Positions 37,466-46,914 of a DNA stretch of 64,000 nt are shown here, piece by piece. The stretch comes from JASJBU01 sp963790775 (GTDB taxonomy: Bacteria > Pseudomonadota > Gammaproteobacteria > Chromatiales > Chromatiaceae). The notes beneath the pieces were generated by a model, which did no database searches, was not told the origin of the DNA, and saw only the letters and a list, made by a program, of their open reading frames with translations. A program made the translations under genes and the position numbers. The stretch lies in the NCBI GenBank assembly GCA_963790775.1, contig CAWBPR010000005.1, positions 682,001 to 746,000 on the forward strand, read 5' to 3'. Positions within the stretch are counted from its first letter, which is position 1; each line of letters opens with the position of its first letter.

Positions 37466-38389
37466 ATGGGACGTCGTCGAAACAGAGGACGCAATATCAG
37501 CGGCGTATTGCTGCTAGATAAGCCGATCGGGTTGACCTCTAACAAAGCATTACAGGAGGTCAAGTTCCTGTATAAGGCCGCCAAGGCCGGACATACGGGG
37601 AGCCTCGATCCACTGGCAACAGGGCTACTGCCGATCTGCTTTGGCGAGGCGACCAAGATGTCCGCCTTTCTACTGGATGCAGACAAGCATTATCGGGTGA
37701 CGGTGAAACTGGGTGAGACCACCACCACGGCGGATGCCGAAGGTGAAATCGTCGCAACCCTGGATCCCAGCGGTGTTACTGAAGAGGCGATTCGTGAGGT
37801 CCTGCAAGAGTTTAAGGGCGAGCAGCAGCAGTTGCCACCGATGTACTCGGCAGTCAAACACAAGGGCGAACGTCTCTATAAGCTGGCGCGTCAGGGTTTG
37901 GAGGTGGAGCGGGAGATGCGGACCATCATTATCCATTCCCTGAATCTGCTCGAAGTGAAGCTGCCTGAATTCGTGATGGATGTGCACTGTTCGAAAGGCA
38001 CCTACGTGCGCACCCTTGCGGAGGATATTGGGAAACGCCTGGGTTGTGGCGCGCATGTCAGTGGCCTGCGCCGCACCGGAGTCGGACCCTATGACGATCA
38101 GAGCATGCATAAACTGGAGGCGGTGCAGGAGGCTTTCAGAGAAAAAGACTTCGCCGCGATGGATGGCTGGTTGCTATCCCTGGAGAGCGCCTTGACTGAA
38201 TGGCCGGAGGTGTTGCTGACGGCGGATGCCGCCTTCTATCTCAAACAGGGTCAGCCGGTATTGGTGCCTAATGCGCCGACCAGTGGTTGGGTCAGGCTCT
38301 ACGCGAATCAGACCGAGTTTCTGGGGGTCGGCCAGATTCAGGATGACGGACGCGTTGCGCCAAAGCGAATGGTCCAGCTAACAAATTGA
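37466..38389 (+). CDS. truB: tRNA pseudouridine-55 synthase TruB
   Basis: 307 residues. TruB makes pseudouridine 55 in the T-loop of tRNAs. The catalytic Asp is in KAGHTGSLDPLATGLLPICF (about residue 48). Other motifs are KHYRVTVKLGETTTTADAEG, PPMYSAVKHKGERLYKLARQ and CSKGTYVRTLAEDIG, with a C-terminal PUA-like region. It is the last gene before the rpsO promoter region. Confidence 0.96.
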   Translation: MGRRRNRGRNISGVLLLDKPIGLTSNKALQEVKFLYKAAKAGHTGSLDPLATGLLPICFGEATKMSAFLLDADKHYRVTVKLGETTTTADAEGEIVATLDPSGVTEEAIREVLQEFKGEQQQLPPMYSAVKHKGERLYKLARQGLEVEREMRTIIIHSLNLLEVKLPEFVMDVHCSKGTYVRTLAEDIGKRLGCGAHVSGLRRTGVGPYDDQSMHKLEAVQEAFREKDFAAMDGWLLSLESALTEWPEVLLTADAAFYLKQGQPVLVPNAPTSGWVRLYANQTEFLGVGQIQDDGRVAPKRMVQLTN

Positions 38390-38429
38390 TAACCCGATTG
38401 ATTTTTTCCTTTTTAGCTGGTTCGGGCTA

Positions 38430-38458
38430 TTGCTGTTGAGGGTGAATCCGCGCATACT
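38430..38458 (+). promoter_or_regulatory. Putative promoter of rpsO
   Basis: TTGCTG (38430-38435), 17-bp spacer, CATACT (38453-38458), about 130 bp before rpsO. Moderate match; a long leader would leave room for S15 autoregulation, which cannot be judged here. Confidence 0.4.
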
Positions 38459-38586
38459 ACGCGGCTCTCAGCGACAGTTGTCCTGAAACCGGATTTTTTA
38501 TTGTGGCCAGACCAGCCTGAACTCATTGTTGGGTGGTCTTAAACAGGGCCACTTTCCTTCAAGACGTAACCTACAGGAGAAGCGTC

Positions 38587-38856
38587 ATGACAATGAGCGC
38601 AGCAGATAAACAATCCATCGTTGAGGAGTACAAGCGTGCTCCCACGGATACCGGTTCCCCAGAGGTGCAGGTGGCCCTGTTGACGGCCCGGATCATTCAA
38701 CTGACCGAACACTTCAAGGAACACAAGCAGGACCACCACTCCCGCCAGGGTCTGGTGCGCATGGTCAACTCCCGTCGCAAACTGCTCGACTATCTGAAAA
38801 GTAAGGATACGGATCGCTATCGTGATTTGATCTCCCGTCTTGGTCTGCGTCGTTAA
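38587..38856 (+). CDS. rpsO: 30S ribosomal protein S15
   Basis: 89 residues from ATG 38587 (MTMSAADKQSIVEEYKRAPT), the length of E. coli S15; the longer upstream reading has no family support. AGGAGAAG precedes the start. S15 is a primary 16S rRNA binder in the 30S platform. The conserved segments are DTGSPEVQVALLTARI and DHHSRQGLVRMVNSRRKLLD. rpsO-pnp linkage is standard. Confidence 0.97.
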   Translation: MTMSAADKQSIVEEYKRAPTDTGSPEVQVALLTARIIQLTEHFKEHKQDHHSRQGLVRMVNSRRKLLDYLKSKDTDRYRDLISRLGLRR

Positions 38857-38892
38857 GACCTTCAATTCACTGATTCGAGGAGAACAAGCACA

Positions 38893-40989
38893 GTGGCTCT
38901 GATTAAAAAAGATTTTCAATGGGGCGAACATCACGTCTCAATCGAGACCGGAGAGATAGCGCGCCAGGCCCATGGTGCAGTCATGGTCAACATGGACGAC
39001 ACCGTTGTTCAGGTGACCGTGGTGGAAGCGAAGAGCGCCGTGGAGCGTGATTTTTTTCCGATGACGGTGGACTACCAGGAGAAGACCTACGCTGCGGGCA
39101 CCATTCCCGGCGGTTTCTTTCGCCGTGAAGGCCGTCCGAGTGAAAAAGAGATCCTCACCTCGCGCCTGATCGATCGCCCGGTTCGTCCTTTGTTTCCCAA
39201 GGGGTTTACCAACGAGGTGCAGATCATCATCACCGTGATGTCCCTGAATCCGGCGGTGGACCCGGAGATACCGTCACTGATCGGCACCTCTGCGGCGCTG
39301 TCTATTTCGGGTCTGCCCTTCAACGGTCCTATCGGTGCCGCCCGGGTTGGCTACAAGGATGGCGAGTACATCCTGAATGGCTCTCGCACCGGCCTGAGTG
39401 AGGATTCCGATCTGGACCTGATCGTGTCAGGTACCGAAGATGCCGTGCTGATGGTTGAGTCTGAAGCCAATCAGCTCTCCGAAGAGATCATGCTGGGGGC
39501 GGTGCTGTTTGGCCATGAGCAGTCGAACATCGTGGTGCAGGCGATCAAGGAACTGGCTGCGGAGGTCAACAAGGCCGTGGCAGTCTACGAGGCTCCGGAA
39601 GTGGATGCCGAGCTGAAAGCTGCGGTTGAGGCAGAAGCTGCTCAGGGCATCGGCGATGCCTACAAGATTGCCGACAAACTGGCACGCTACGGCGCCATCG
39701 ATGCAGTGGTGGCGGCTACGGTAGAGAAACTCTGCTCGGCTGCGGAAGGAGAAACCCCCCGCTGGAATAAGGATCAGGTCAAAGGGATCATCGAGAAGCT
39801 GAAGAAAACCACGGTGCGTGGTCGTATTCTCGAGGGTGAGGCGCGTATCGACGGTCGTGATACCCGCACCGTGCGTCCGATCAGTGTGCGCACCGGCGTG
39901 TTGCCCCGCACCCACGGTTCGGCCCTGTTCACCCGGGGCGAGACCCAGGCCATCGTGGTCACCACCCTGGGCACCGAGCGTGACTCCCAGATCATCGATG
40001 CCCTGGAGGGTTCGCGTCGCGAACACTTCATGCTGCACTACAACTTTCCTCCCTTCTGTGTCGGCGAAATCGGTCGGGTGGGCAGTCCCAAACGGCGCGA
40101 GATCGGTCACGGCCGTCTGGCCAAACGGGGCGTGCTGGCCTGTATGCCGACCATCGAAGAGTTTCCCTATGCGATCCGAGTGGTCTCAGAGATCACCGAA
40201 TCCAATGGGTCCTCCTCCATGGCTTCCGTGTGCGGCACCAGTCTCGCGTTGATGGATGCCGGTGTGCCGATCAAGGCGCCGGTGGCCGGTGTGGCCATGG
40301 GCCTGATCAAAGAGGGCGACAAATTCGCGGTACTCACCGATATCATGGGCGACGAGGATCATCTCGGCGACATGGATTTCAAGGTGGCCGGCACCGCTAG
40401 TGGCATCAATGCTCTGCAGATGGATATCAAGATCCAGGGTATCACCAAGGAGATCATGGAGGTTGCGCTGGATCAGGCGAAAGAGGGACGCCTGCATATC
40501 CTGGATGAGATGAACAAGGTGATCGGCTCCCATCGTGTCGAGATGTCAGAGCATGCGCCGCGCATCATCGAGTTCAAGATCCATCCGGACAAGATCCGCG
40601 ACGTGATCGGCAAGGGTGGCGTGACCATCCGTTCCATCACCGAGGAGACCGGCGCCACCGTCGATATCACCGACGATGGCGTGGTGAAGATCTTCTCCGT
40701 CGACAAGAGCGCCGGCGAGGATGCCCGCAAGCGGGTCGAGTTGATCACCGCCGATGTCGAGGTGGGTACGATCTATGAAGGCAAGGTGGCCAAGCTGATG
40801 GATTTTGGCGCATTTGTCACCATCCTGCCGGGTAAGGACGGCCTGGTGCATATCTCCCAGATCTCCAACGAACGGGTGGAGAAGGTCAGCGACAAGCTCT
40901 CCGAAGGGGATGTGATCAAGGTCAAGGTGCTGGAAGTGGACAAGCAGGGCCGTATCCGCCTGAGCATGAAAGCGGTGGACGAAGAGTAA
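38893..40989 (+). CDS. pnp: Polyribonucleotide nucleotidyltransferase (PNPase)
   Basis: 698 residues, GTG start after CGAGGAGAACAAGC. PNPase is a trimeric 3'-5' phosphorolytic exonuclease of RNA decay and part of the degradosome. Two RNase PH domains (PLFPKGFTNEVQIIITVMSL and TRGETQAIVVTTLGTERDSQ) flank an all-alpha linker. A KH domain (IRDVIGKGGVTIRSITEETG) and an S1 domain (YEGKVAKLMDFGAFVTILPG) follow. It ends in a strong terminator. Confidence 0.97.
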   Translation: MALIKKDFQWGEHHVSIETGEIARQAHGAVMVNMDDTVVQVTVVEAKSAVERDFFPMTVDYQEKTYAAGTIPGGFFRREGRPSEKEILTSRLIDRPVRPLFPKGFTNEVQIIITVMSLNPAVDPEIPSLIGTSAALSISGLPFNGPIGAARVGYKDGEYILNGSRTGLSEDSDLDLIVSGTEDAVLMVESEANQLSEEIMLGAVLFGHEQSNIVVQAIKELAAEVNKAVAVYEAPEVDAELKAAVEAEAAQGIGDAYKIADKLARYGAIDAVVAATVEKLCSAAEGETPRWNKDQVKGIIEKLKKTTVRGRILEGEARIDGRDTRTVRPISVRTGVLPRTHGSALFTRGETQAIVVTTLGTERDSQIIDALEGSRREHFMLHYNFPPFCVGEIGRVGSPKRREIGHGRLAKRGVLACMPTIEEFPYAIRVVSEITESNGSSSMASVCGTSLALMDAGVPIKAPVAGVAMGLIKEGDKFAVLTDIMGDEDHLGDMDFKVAGTASGINALQMDIKIQGITKEIMEVALDQAKEGRLHILDEMNKVIGSHRVEMSEHAPRIIEFKIHPDKIRDVIGKGGVTIRSITEETGATVDITDDGVVKIFSVDKSAGEDARKRVELITADVEVGTIYEGKVAKLMDFGAFVTILPGKDGLVHISQISNERVEKVSDKLSEGDVIKVKVLEVDKQGRIRLSMKAVDEE

Positions 40990-41017
40990 TCGTAGTCACT
41001 TCTGTCGTAACTGAATG

Positions 41018-41041
41018 AAGGGGCCTGCGGGCCCCTTTTTC
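41018..41041 (+). terminator. Terminator after pnp
   Basis: AAGGGGCC (41018-41025), loop TGCG, GGCCCCTT (41030-41037) and a T-run. Confidence 0.9.
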
Positions 41042-41140
41042 ATGCCCAATTTTGTCCCACGGATTTGACGGCCGTATTTTCAGTTGTCTGTTTAATGTCT
41101 TACTGATAATGTCGAAATAAAAGGATATGGAGGATTTGGC

Positions 41141-41689
41141 ATGGGTAAAAACACACATCGACTCGCAACCTTGTTTTGCATGCTTCCCGTTCTACCGGGA
41201 TGTACTGGTACAGCATTCGTTTCCTCGAGTGAAACGGTGTCCGTAACCTCTGAACCGCCGGGTGCAATGGCCTATGTGATGGGTGAATCGGTCGGTGAGA
41301 CACCGCTGAGCATCAAGCAGAAAGACCTCTTCCCCACCGTATACGATCAGTCCAAGCAGGATCTCTACGGAACTATCCTATTCAAGAAGACAGGTTGTGA
41401 GGATCTGCAGCCAACCTGTCGGTATGAATGCCGGTGGGACAGGAATAAAGGCGAAATTGGTTTGTGAGGGGCAGCCGTTGACGCAGGAGAAGGTGTTCAA
41501 GCGCCCCCGTTGAGGAGACCAAGGCGCCCAATGCCGAAACCCGCGGCAGACAAGCAAACCAACGGTAGCTAAACAGCCATCCCACCAGTCAAGCAGCGTC
41601 TGATAAATCTGCAGGATCTTCGTGACAGTGGTTTGGTCTCCGAAGAGGAATATCTGAAGATCCGTCAGCGCATTCTGGATGAACTTTGA
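41141..41689 (+). pseudogene. Broken small lipoprotein with PEGA-like and SHOCT-like parts
   Basis: The first frame (to 41467) encodes a lipoprotein signal (LFCMLPVLPGC, lipobox at about residue 21) and a PEGA-like segment (VTSEPPGAMAYVMGESVGET). After KKTGCED, homology-like sequence continues in other frames (VGMNAGGTGIKAKLVCEGQP near 41410-41510) and ends with a SHOCT-type tail (LINLQDLRDSGLVSEEEYLK near 41600-41660, stop at 41687-41689). At least two shifts and one in-frame stop lie between. The whole would be about 180 residues, a plausible surface lipoprotein; function unknown. Sequencing errors could account for part of the damage. Confidence 0.55.
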
Positions 41690-41696
41690 CCGATAA

Positions 41697-41724
41697 AAAA
41701 CCGCTCACGAATGTGAGCGGTTGA
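41697..41724 (-). terminator. Terminator of the cytochrome c gene
   Basis: AACCGCTCAC (41699-41708) and GTGAGCGGTT (41713-41722) with a T-run on the minus strand, 37 bp after the cytochrome c stop. Confidence 0.85.
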
Positions 41725-41760
41725 ATCGTTGAATGGAAATAGTAAGAATGTAAAAAACGA

Positions 41761-42421
41761 TCAGCGGCTTGAAAGCAGGCGGATATAACTGATCACAGCC
41801 TTGATCTCATCCGTAGACAGAATTTCCTTCCATCCCGGCATCATTGTGTTGCTGTCGCCACCAATCACGAATAATTTTAGTTAATTTTTCATTCGTGAGG
41901 CCTGCCATTTTCTCGATATTGGTGTGATCTGCCGGCTCCATCTTGATGACCTTGGTCAGCGGCCCGTTACCTCGGCCATGATCTCCATGACATACGACGC
42001 AAAATTGCTGATAAACATCCCTTCCGGCATCCGGGTTGCCCAATAACGGATGTTTGGATTGATGCAGGAAACGGATATAAGAGACCAGGGACTGGATCTG
42101 TGGCCCGGGGATCGCCAGACCCCATTGCGGCATGTTCTGGTTGACGCTCCCATGGGGGGCCGTGCCCTGGATGATCAGGAACAGATCCCGATCTGATTTT
42201 CCTGCCAGCTCGGTGTTATCGGTCAGATTATCAACGGGCCAATCTAATTTACTGGAGAGGGGGCCCTTACCCTTGCCATCCAGGCCGTGGCATAAAAAGC
42301 AGGTCTTGTTGAAGAGTTTGTAACCTTCATAGACATCTGACGGTTGCGCACTGGCAGTTTGCACAAAGAAGAGTCCACCGAGAACGGTGAACGTTATTTT
42401 ACTGAGGGTGCGGATTTTCAT
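41761..42421 (-). CDS. Periplasmic diheme cytochrome c, apparent frameshift near the C-terminus
   Basis: A signal peptide (cleavage near TASAQ) precedes two class I cytochrome c domains with heme sites CFLCH (residues 41-45) and CVVCH (141-145). A Met ligand candidate for the first domain is in NQNMPQWG. The uninterrupted frame stops at 41807, but its last 20 residues are foreign. Dropping one T near 41866 (minus-strand GATTGGTGG) restores DGGDSNTMMPGWKEILSTDE and a stop at 41761-41763, giving 219 residues and the second Met ligand. GGAG lies 7 bp before the ATG. It follows the cytochrome-porin gene by 96 bp on the same strand, so it is a likely redox partner of it. Confidence 0.85.
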
Positions 42422-42517
42422 ATTTTCACTCCTGCAACAGTTAGTTGGGTGTCAGTCACTGTTGGCTGATAGCTATAAAATGTTAGGATGCATACCTTTG
42501 ATTATCTGCTGACTGAT

Positions 42518-43880
42518 TTAGAAACCAGCAAATAATTGCAGAAGTAATGTGCCATCAGTCTCATCAGCCCGGGCATCCACACCAGAGCCGCTTTCTGATA
42601 CATAAAACAGCTCGAACCTGATATTTTGGGCCGGCATATAGTTCGTGCCGATGGTCCAGGAGTTGAAGTCGGTATCTGCCGCTTTGCCAACGTCCATCTG
42701 GCGATAGGCGGCATAGATATTGAGTTTATTCGGAATGATACCCAACTGGGCGAGGATGCCGAAGGAATCGGCATCCTCAGCTGTTGCCACAATTACCGGC
42801 GAAATGATCGGCATCACCTTCGCATTGCCCATAGCTGGCATACAGCCCCAGCGGCATACCGCCAACTTCTCCCTGGGCCTGGGCGTCGATGATCCAGCCA
42901 TCTGTCTTGATATCGATATCAGTGCCATCGTCGTCCGCAACGGTGGCGTCACCGGTCCAGAATTGTAACCCGAAGCCGGTATCCCAACTGCCGATAAACG
43001 GCATATAGGCCGCGCGGAAATAATGGGCAAAACCGGAGGGTTCCACATCCATATTGGTGCCACCCCAGCCTGGAACCCAGGGTGAGTAATTGAGGAAATA
43101 GTTGTTACTCGAAGCCACAAAGGCAAGACCGGTGGCTTCACCGCTGGCCAGTCCCAGGGCCTGTGCTGCGCTGAATCCCCGGCGATCCTCGATGGGACGC
43201 TGGGAACGCTGGGCGCCAGTATTGAGCAATTCAAAGCCATAAGGGGATCCCAGGCCATCAGTGGAGTAGGGGATGATGCTGAATTGGGTGTTGCCGGCAT
43301 CGGCCACATTGAAATGGATCTTGGTGGAAAGGAAGGAATTTGAGTGTGACTCTGTGTCGGTAAGCATTTCTTCCGTGACGGTAATGGGTGGGCCATCAGG
43401 ATCATCCGGATCTGGCGCTAAATAGGTAATCGTCTTGGTATTTGTTTTATCATGTGCAACATCCGCGAGTCCGAGTTCCATGAGAAATCCGGCGCTTTTG
43501 GAGAGCCGGCCACCAATCAGCAGGGCGGCCTCATCAGGCCACTCGATGGACCCGCGATCACTTCCGGCATCGGTATTGCCGTTGGTTTTTTTATAGCGAA
43601 GTTTGGCAATAACCGAGGCGTTTAGAACTGCGGGGATTGAAATGTCATCACCCTCGATAAGTCCCTGGCCGCCGGTCATGGTGTAGCCCCCGGCGCGAAA
43701 TGTCCGCCCAAAGGCATTCAGAGTAGGAAAGTTTTGGAAATGGCATGCGGTACAGGGCATGTTGGCTTGCCTGGCGAAGGCGGGTACGGCTGATGCTGTA
43801 GTGGGTAGTATTATGAATGTGGTAAGTAAGATGGCCCCGATAATTAAGCCTACGAATCCATTGTTATGATGATTTTCCAT
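42518..43880 (-). CDS. Cyc2-like fused monoheme cytochrome-porin, apparent frameshift
   Basis: The chosen start is ATG 43880 (MENHHNNGFVGLIIGAIL), 6 bp after GGAGGG. A signal peptide (to about residue 31) is followed by AFARQANMPCTACHFQNFPT with a single heme motif (Cys43, Cys46, His47), then LNAFGRTFRAGGYTM and a long beta-rich region. This is the layout of the Cyc2 family, outer-membrane iron oxidases with a heme domain plugged into a porin. The first frame stops at 42777. Dropping one base near 42779 joins it to the frame ending LLLQLFAGF, with the terminal Phe expected of an outer-membrane barrel: 453 residues. Membership is inferred from layout and motif; the electron donor cannot be told. 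Confidence 0.65.
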
Positions 43881-44642
43881 CTGTATCCCTCCAAGTTGGT
43901 GTATATATGACCTTGTCTCCCAACAGCTTTGCAAAATCACATTCAATAACCCTATAACAGGGTGGAGGAGGCGTAGTGGGTTAAACAATGGGAAATAAAT
44001 TCAGATTGTGTGTAGATTGACTGCTGGATAACCCTTGGCGACGTTAGGACAGAAACGCCATGATCGGTTGAATCCAAATCAGGACCACTTACGTAGAGGT
44101 GTTTGAAAGCCCAATGTTCTGAGGCTAAAAAACCCCCTAATGAGCAAACTGCGATTAAAAAATCTTATGTTAAGTGCCGCACTGATCCTTTCCAGCTGAG
44201 TCTTTGCTGGACCATTCAATAGCTCATTCAAAATCAACAACCCGGTTCTCTATTCAGGGAATGCGGATTACCGGCATGGCGCGCAAAAGGGTACAAATGA
44301 CGGTTACGGTCGTATCCTGATCGATGTCGGCCATAATCTGGACGGGTAGTCTGGGGCATCATCTGAGAGCTGCGGCCGTACATCAGACTGATTGCCTGAA
44401 ATGAATAGCAACATAAGATAGAAAATTTTATTGACGCAGATACTGTTCTTTCTGCTGTAGATGCAGGCCTGTGCTTCAGTGGAGCGGCAGCAGGGCTGCC
44501 AAAGGGAGAGATTGCGCTGGTTTGCCGGTAAGCCGCAAAGCTTTTCCGTGGTATGTTGGAATCTGACAGATAGCGGGTCTTGCTGTCTCGACCCTGGGAA
44601 GTAACCTTGGGAGCGATGAATACTCTCTCTATTGGAGCATGC
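43881..44642. other. Intergenic region between cytochrome-porin and sigma factor genes
   Basis: 762 bp between divergent transcription units. It should hold promoters for both. The only coding-like trace is the interrupted secreted protein at 44140-44349; no tRNA or strong terminator is seen. Confidence 0.6.
44140..44349 (+). pseudogene. Possible secreted-protein remnant with an in-frame TGA
   Basis: From ATG 44140 the frame reads MSKLRLKNLMLSAALILSS, then TGA at 44197-44199, then VFAGPFNSSFKINNPVLYSG and on to a TAG at 44347. The first part is a good signal peptide and the stop sits where a lipobox Cys or cleavage region would be (TGA is one base from TGC/TGT). No family is recognised. It may be a decayed gene or chance. 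Confidence 0.3.
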
Positions 44643-45227
44643 ATGGCAAGTTCGGACACTGACCCTGAAATTGCGATTGAACAGAGAAATCAGCAGCTGC
44701 GGAAACTGTTGTCCGCCTGCGCATTGCATGACCGGCAGGCATTTCATCAGTTGTATGAGATGACCTCGGCGAAACTATATGGCGTAATCCTGCGTATATT
44801 GAATAGAAACGAATGGGCGGAGGATTGCCTGCAGGAGGCCTATGTCAAAGTCTGGAACAAAGCTGGGACTTATCGTCCGCAGCTGGCCTCGCCGATGACA
44901 TGGATGGCGACTATCGCGCGCAACCAGGCACTGGACCTGTTGCGTCGGCGGCATCGTGAGGTGAGGGAGTCTGATGCAGCCTCCTTTCCCGAGGAAGTGG
45001 ATAAGGACCCGCTCCCCCAGGACAAGCTGCAGATGACCGATGAAGGCCGCAAGCTCAATCTTTGTCTGGAGCAATTGAAGAGTCAGCAGCGTCAGGTTAT
45101 TGCGCTGGCCTATTTCAAGGGGCTGACCCACGAGGAACTGGCAGCCCGTACAGATACACCGCTCGGCACCATCAAGACGTGGATTCGTCGCGGACTGGAG
45201 CAGTTAAAGAGGTGTCTGGAACCATGA
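44643..45227 (+). CDS. ECF-type RNA polymerase sigma factor (SigK/RpoE-like)
   Basis: 194 residues from ATG 44643 (MASSDTDPEIAIEQRNQQLR, GGAG 5 bp upstream); ATG 44616 is an alternative. Sigma region 2 is FHQLYEMTSAKLYGVILRIL through AEDCLQEAYVKVWNKAGTY and SPMTWMATIARNQALDLLRR; region 4 is QVIALAYFKGLTHEELAART with TPLGTIKTWIRRGLEQLK. Regions 1.1 and 3 are absent, as in ECF factors. Its stop overlaps the anti-sigma start (ATGA), so the pair is translationally coupled. The regulon is unknown. Confidence 0.9.
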   Translation: MASSDTDPEIAIEQRNQQLRKLLSACALHDRQAFHQLYEMTSAKLYGVILRILNRNEWAEDCLQEAYVKVWNKAGTYRPQLASPMTWMATIARNQALDLLRRRHREVRESDAASFPEEVDKDPLPQDKLQMTDEGRKLNLCLEQLKSQQRQVIALAYFKGLTHEELAARTDTPLGTIKTWIRRGLEQLKRCLEP

Positions 45228-45910
45228 AAACACAGGATCATACATCTGAGCTGGACGCACTGGCGGGTGAATACGTTTTGGGTACGCTGCAGGGCGATGC
45301 GCGGGATCAGTTTGATCAGCGGCTGGCGGATGATTACGCACTGCAGCAGGAGGTGGCGGCCTGGGAGCGGCGTTTCGCCCCGATGTTGGAAACCGTAGCA
45401 CCTGTTTCTCCACCGGCCGGCGTCTGGCGCCGGATTGAACAGCGCATAGCCCCCGAAGTCCACCAGCAGCGAGTGGGGTTCTGGAACAGTCTCAACTTCT
45501 GGCGCAGCATGAGTATGGGCGCGGCCAGCCTGGTGTTGGTGCTGAGCCTGAGCCTGTTTGGCCTGCTTCAGGAATCGGGTGAGTTGGAACGGGTGATGGT
45601 AGTGACGAATCACGCGTCGCAGGCGGGGTGGATCGTGGATACCCGCAGTCGTGATCCCATGCTGCATGTGAATGCAGTGCAACCGACCCCGTTGCCGGCC
45701 GGCAAGGTCTGTCAGCTCTGGTTGGAGACGGAACAGGGGGTGCTGGTGCCGGTGGGTGTGCTGCCTCATCAGGGTTCGCAGACAATGCGACTTCCCAGCG
45801 CATTGCAACAGGATAGCCGCTTCAAGGTTACGATTGAGTCCGCTGCATCTGCCCCGGTTCAACAGCCGAGTGAAGAGATTGTGTTCGAAGGCCAGCTTAT
45901 AACGATATAA
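45224..45910 (+). CDS. RskA-family anti-sigma factor
   Basis: 228 residues from ATG 45224 within the sigma stop. The cytoplasmic N-terminus (LDALAGEYVLGTLQGDARDQ) binds the sigma factor in this family. A membrane helix (about residues 95-116) follows, then a periplasmic RskA domain (ASQAGWIVDTRSRDPMLHVN, GKVCQLWLETEQGVLVPVG). It has no HxxxCxxC zinc motif. It likely holds the partner sigma inactive until an envelope signal triggers proteolysis. Confidence 0.88.
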   Translation: MKTQDHTSELDALAGEYVLGTLQGDARDQFDQRLADDYALQQEVAAWERRFAPMLETVAPVSPPAGVWRRIEQRIAPEVHQQRVGFWNSLNFWRSMSMGAASLVLVLSLSLFGLLQESGELERVMVVTNHASQAGWIVDTRSRDPMLHVNAVQPTPLPAGKVCQLWLETEQGVLVPVGVLPHQGSQTMRLPSALQQDSRFKVTIESAASAPVQQPSEEIVFEGQLITI

Positions 45911-45998
45911 ACCGAATCAAGGGGCAAGGGAAGCTGCAGATAATGACCGGTGGTTTTTGTATACTGATGGTAATTCCCCAAACGATCGAGTTGGGTTT

Positions 45999-46913
45999 AT
46001 GTGGCTGACTTCCTGTCTGGCATCTGCTTTGAATTCTGCATCGCTGCGGATTTTCTCTCCAGTTTTGATTAATTGCGTGCTGCTTCTGACAAGCATGCTG
46101 ATTGCCGGCGTTTCAACTGCAGCTGGTTCCAATGGGTTGACGGTTGGCGTCTTTCCGCGCCGGGATGCAGAAACCACGCGCACTATGTTCGAGCCTTTGA
46201 TGGATTACCTGCATCGGGAGCTGGAACTGGATGTCACCCTCGACGTGCCTCCCGACTTTGCGGCATTCTGGACGAGGCTCAAAGAGAGGCGCTACGATCT
46301 GGTGCATTTGAATCAGTATCAGTATCTGCGGGCGCATCATCAATTCGGTTATGATGCCATCCTGAAGAATGAGGAGATGGGACGCTCTGAAATCACCTCT
46401 GTGATTTGGGTGCGCAAGGGAGGCGGCATCAAGCAGCCTGCTGACCTGAGAGGTAAAAAGGTTATCTTTGGCGGAGGCAGGCAGGCCATGGTCAGTCATA
46501 TCATGGCGGCTGATCTGTTGCGCCAGCATGGCCTGGCTGAGAGTGATTATCTACTGCAGTTTGCGGTGAATCCGGTGAGCGCGATGCTCAGTCTCTACTA
46601 TCGTCAAAGTATGGCGGCTGGCGCGGGCGACGTATTGCCGGAACTGCTTGGGATGTATGAGTCTGTCTCTCCGTCTGCGTTTGAAACCCTGCTGCGGAGT
46701 CAGCCGGTTGCTCAGTTGCCCTGGGCTGTCAGTCCGGCCCTGGCGGGGCAAACATCATCGGGAATAAGACGAGTGCTGACGATGCTCAAGCAGAGTAAGG
46801 CAGGCCGGCAATTGTTGCAGCAGGCTGGCTTGACTGGGTTCGTCGCCGCTACGGATAAGGATTACGACCCTCACCGGCAAATCGTTGCGAGGGTTCTGCA
46901 GGAGCAGTACTGA
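45999..46913 (+). CDS. PhnD-like periplasmic phosphate/phosphonate-type binding protein
   Basis: About 304 residues from ATG 45999 (MWLTSCLASALNSASLRIFS); a TTG at 45957 would add 14 residues. A membrane or signal segment is at about residues 20-40, then the binding fold: LTVGVFPRRDAETTRTMFEP, LVHLNQYQYLRAHHQFGYDA, ADLRGKKVIFGGGRQAMVSH. No ABC permease or ATPase is nearby. Instead the GGDEF-EAL gene starts 1 bp after its stop, so it probably serves as a ligand sensor for that protein rather than in transport. Confidence 0.8.
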   Translation: MWLTSCLASALNSASLRIFSPVLINCVLLLTSMLIAGVSTAAGSNGLTVGVFPRRDAETTRTMFEPLMDYLHRELELDVTLDVPPDFAAFWTRLKERRYDLVHLNQYQYLRAHHQFGYDAILKNEEMGRSEITSVIWVRKGGGIKQPADLRGKKVIFGGGRQAMVSHIMAADLLRQHGLAESDYLLQFAVNPVSAMLSLYYRQSMAAGAGDVLPELLGMYESVSPSAFETLLRSQPVAQLPWAVSPALAGQTSSGIRRVLTMLKQSKAGRQLLQQAGLTGFVAATDKDYDPHRQIVARVLQEQY

Positions 46914-46914
46914 G

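Noticed and set aside
44197..44199. TGA read as selenocysteine
   Set aside because: No SECIS-like hairpin or known selenoprotein family is evident; a nonsense mutation or chance ORF is simpler.
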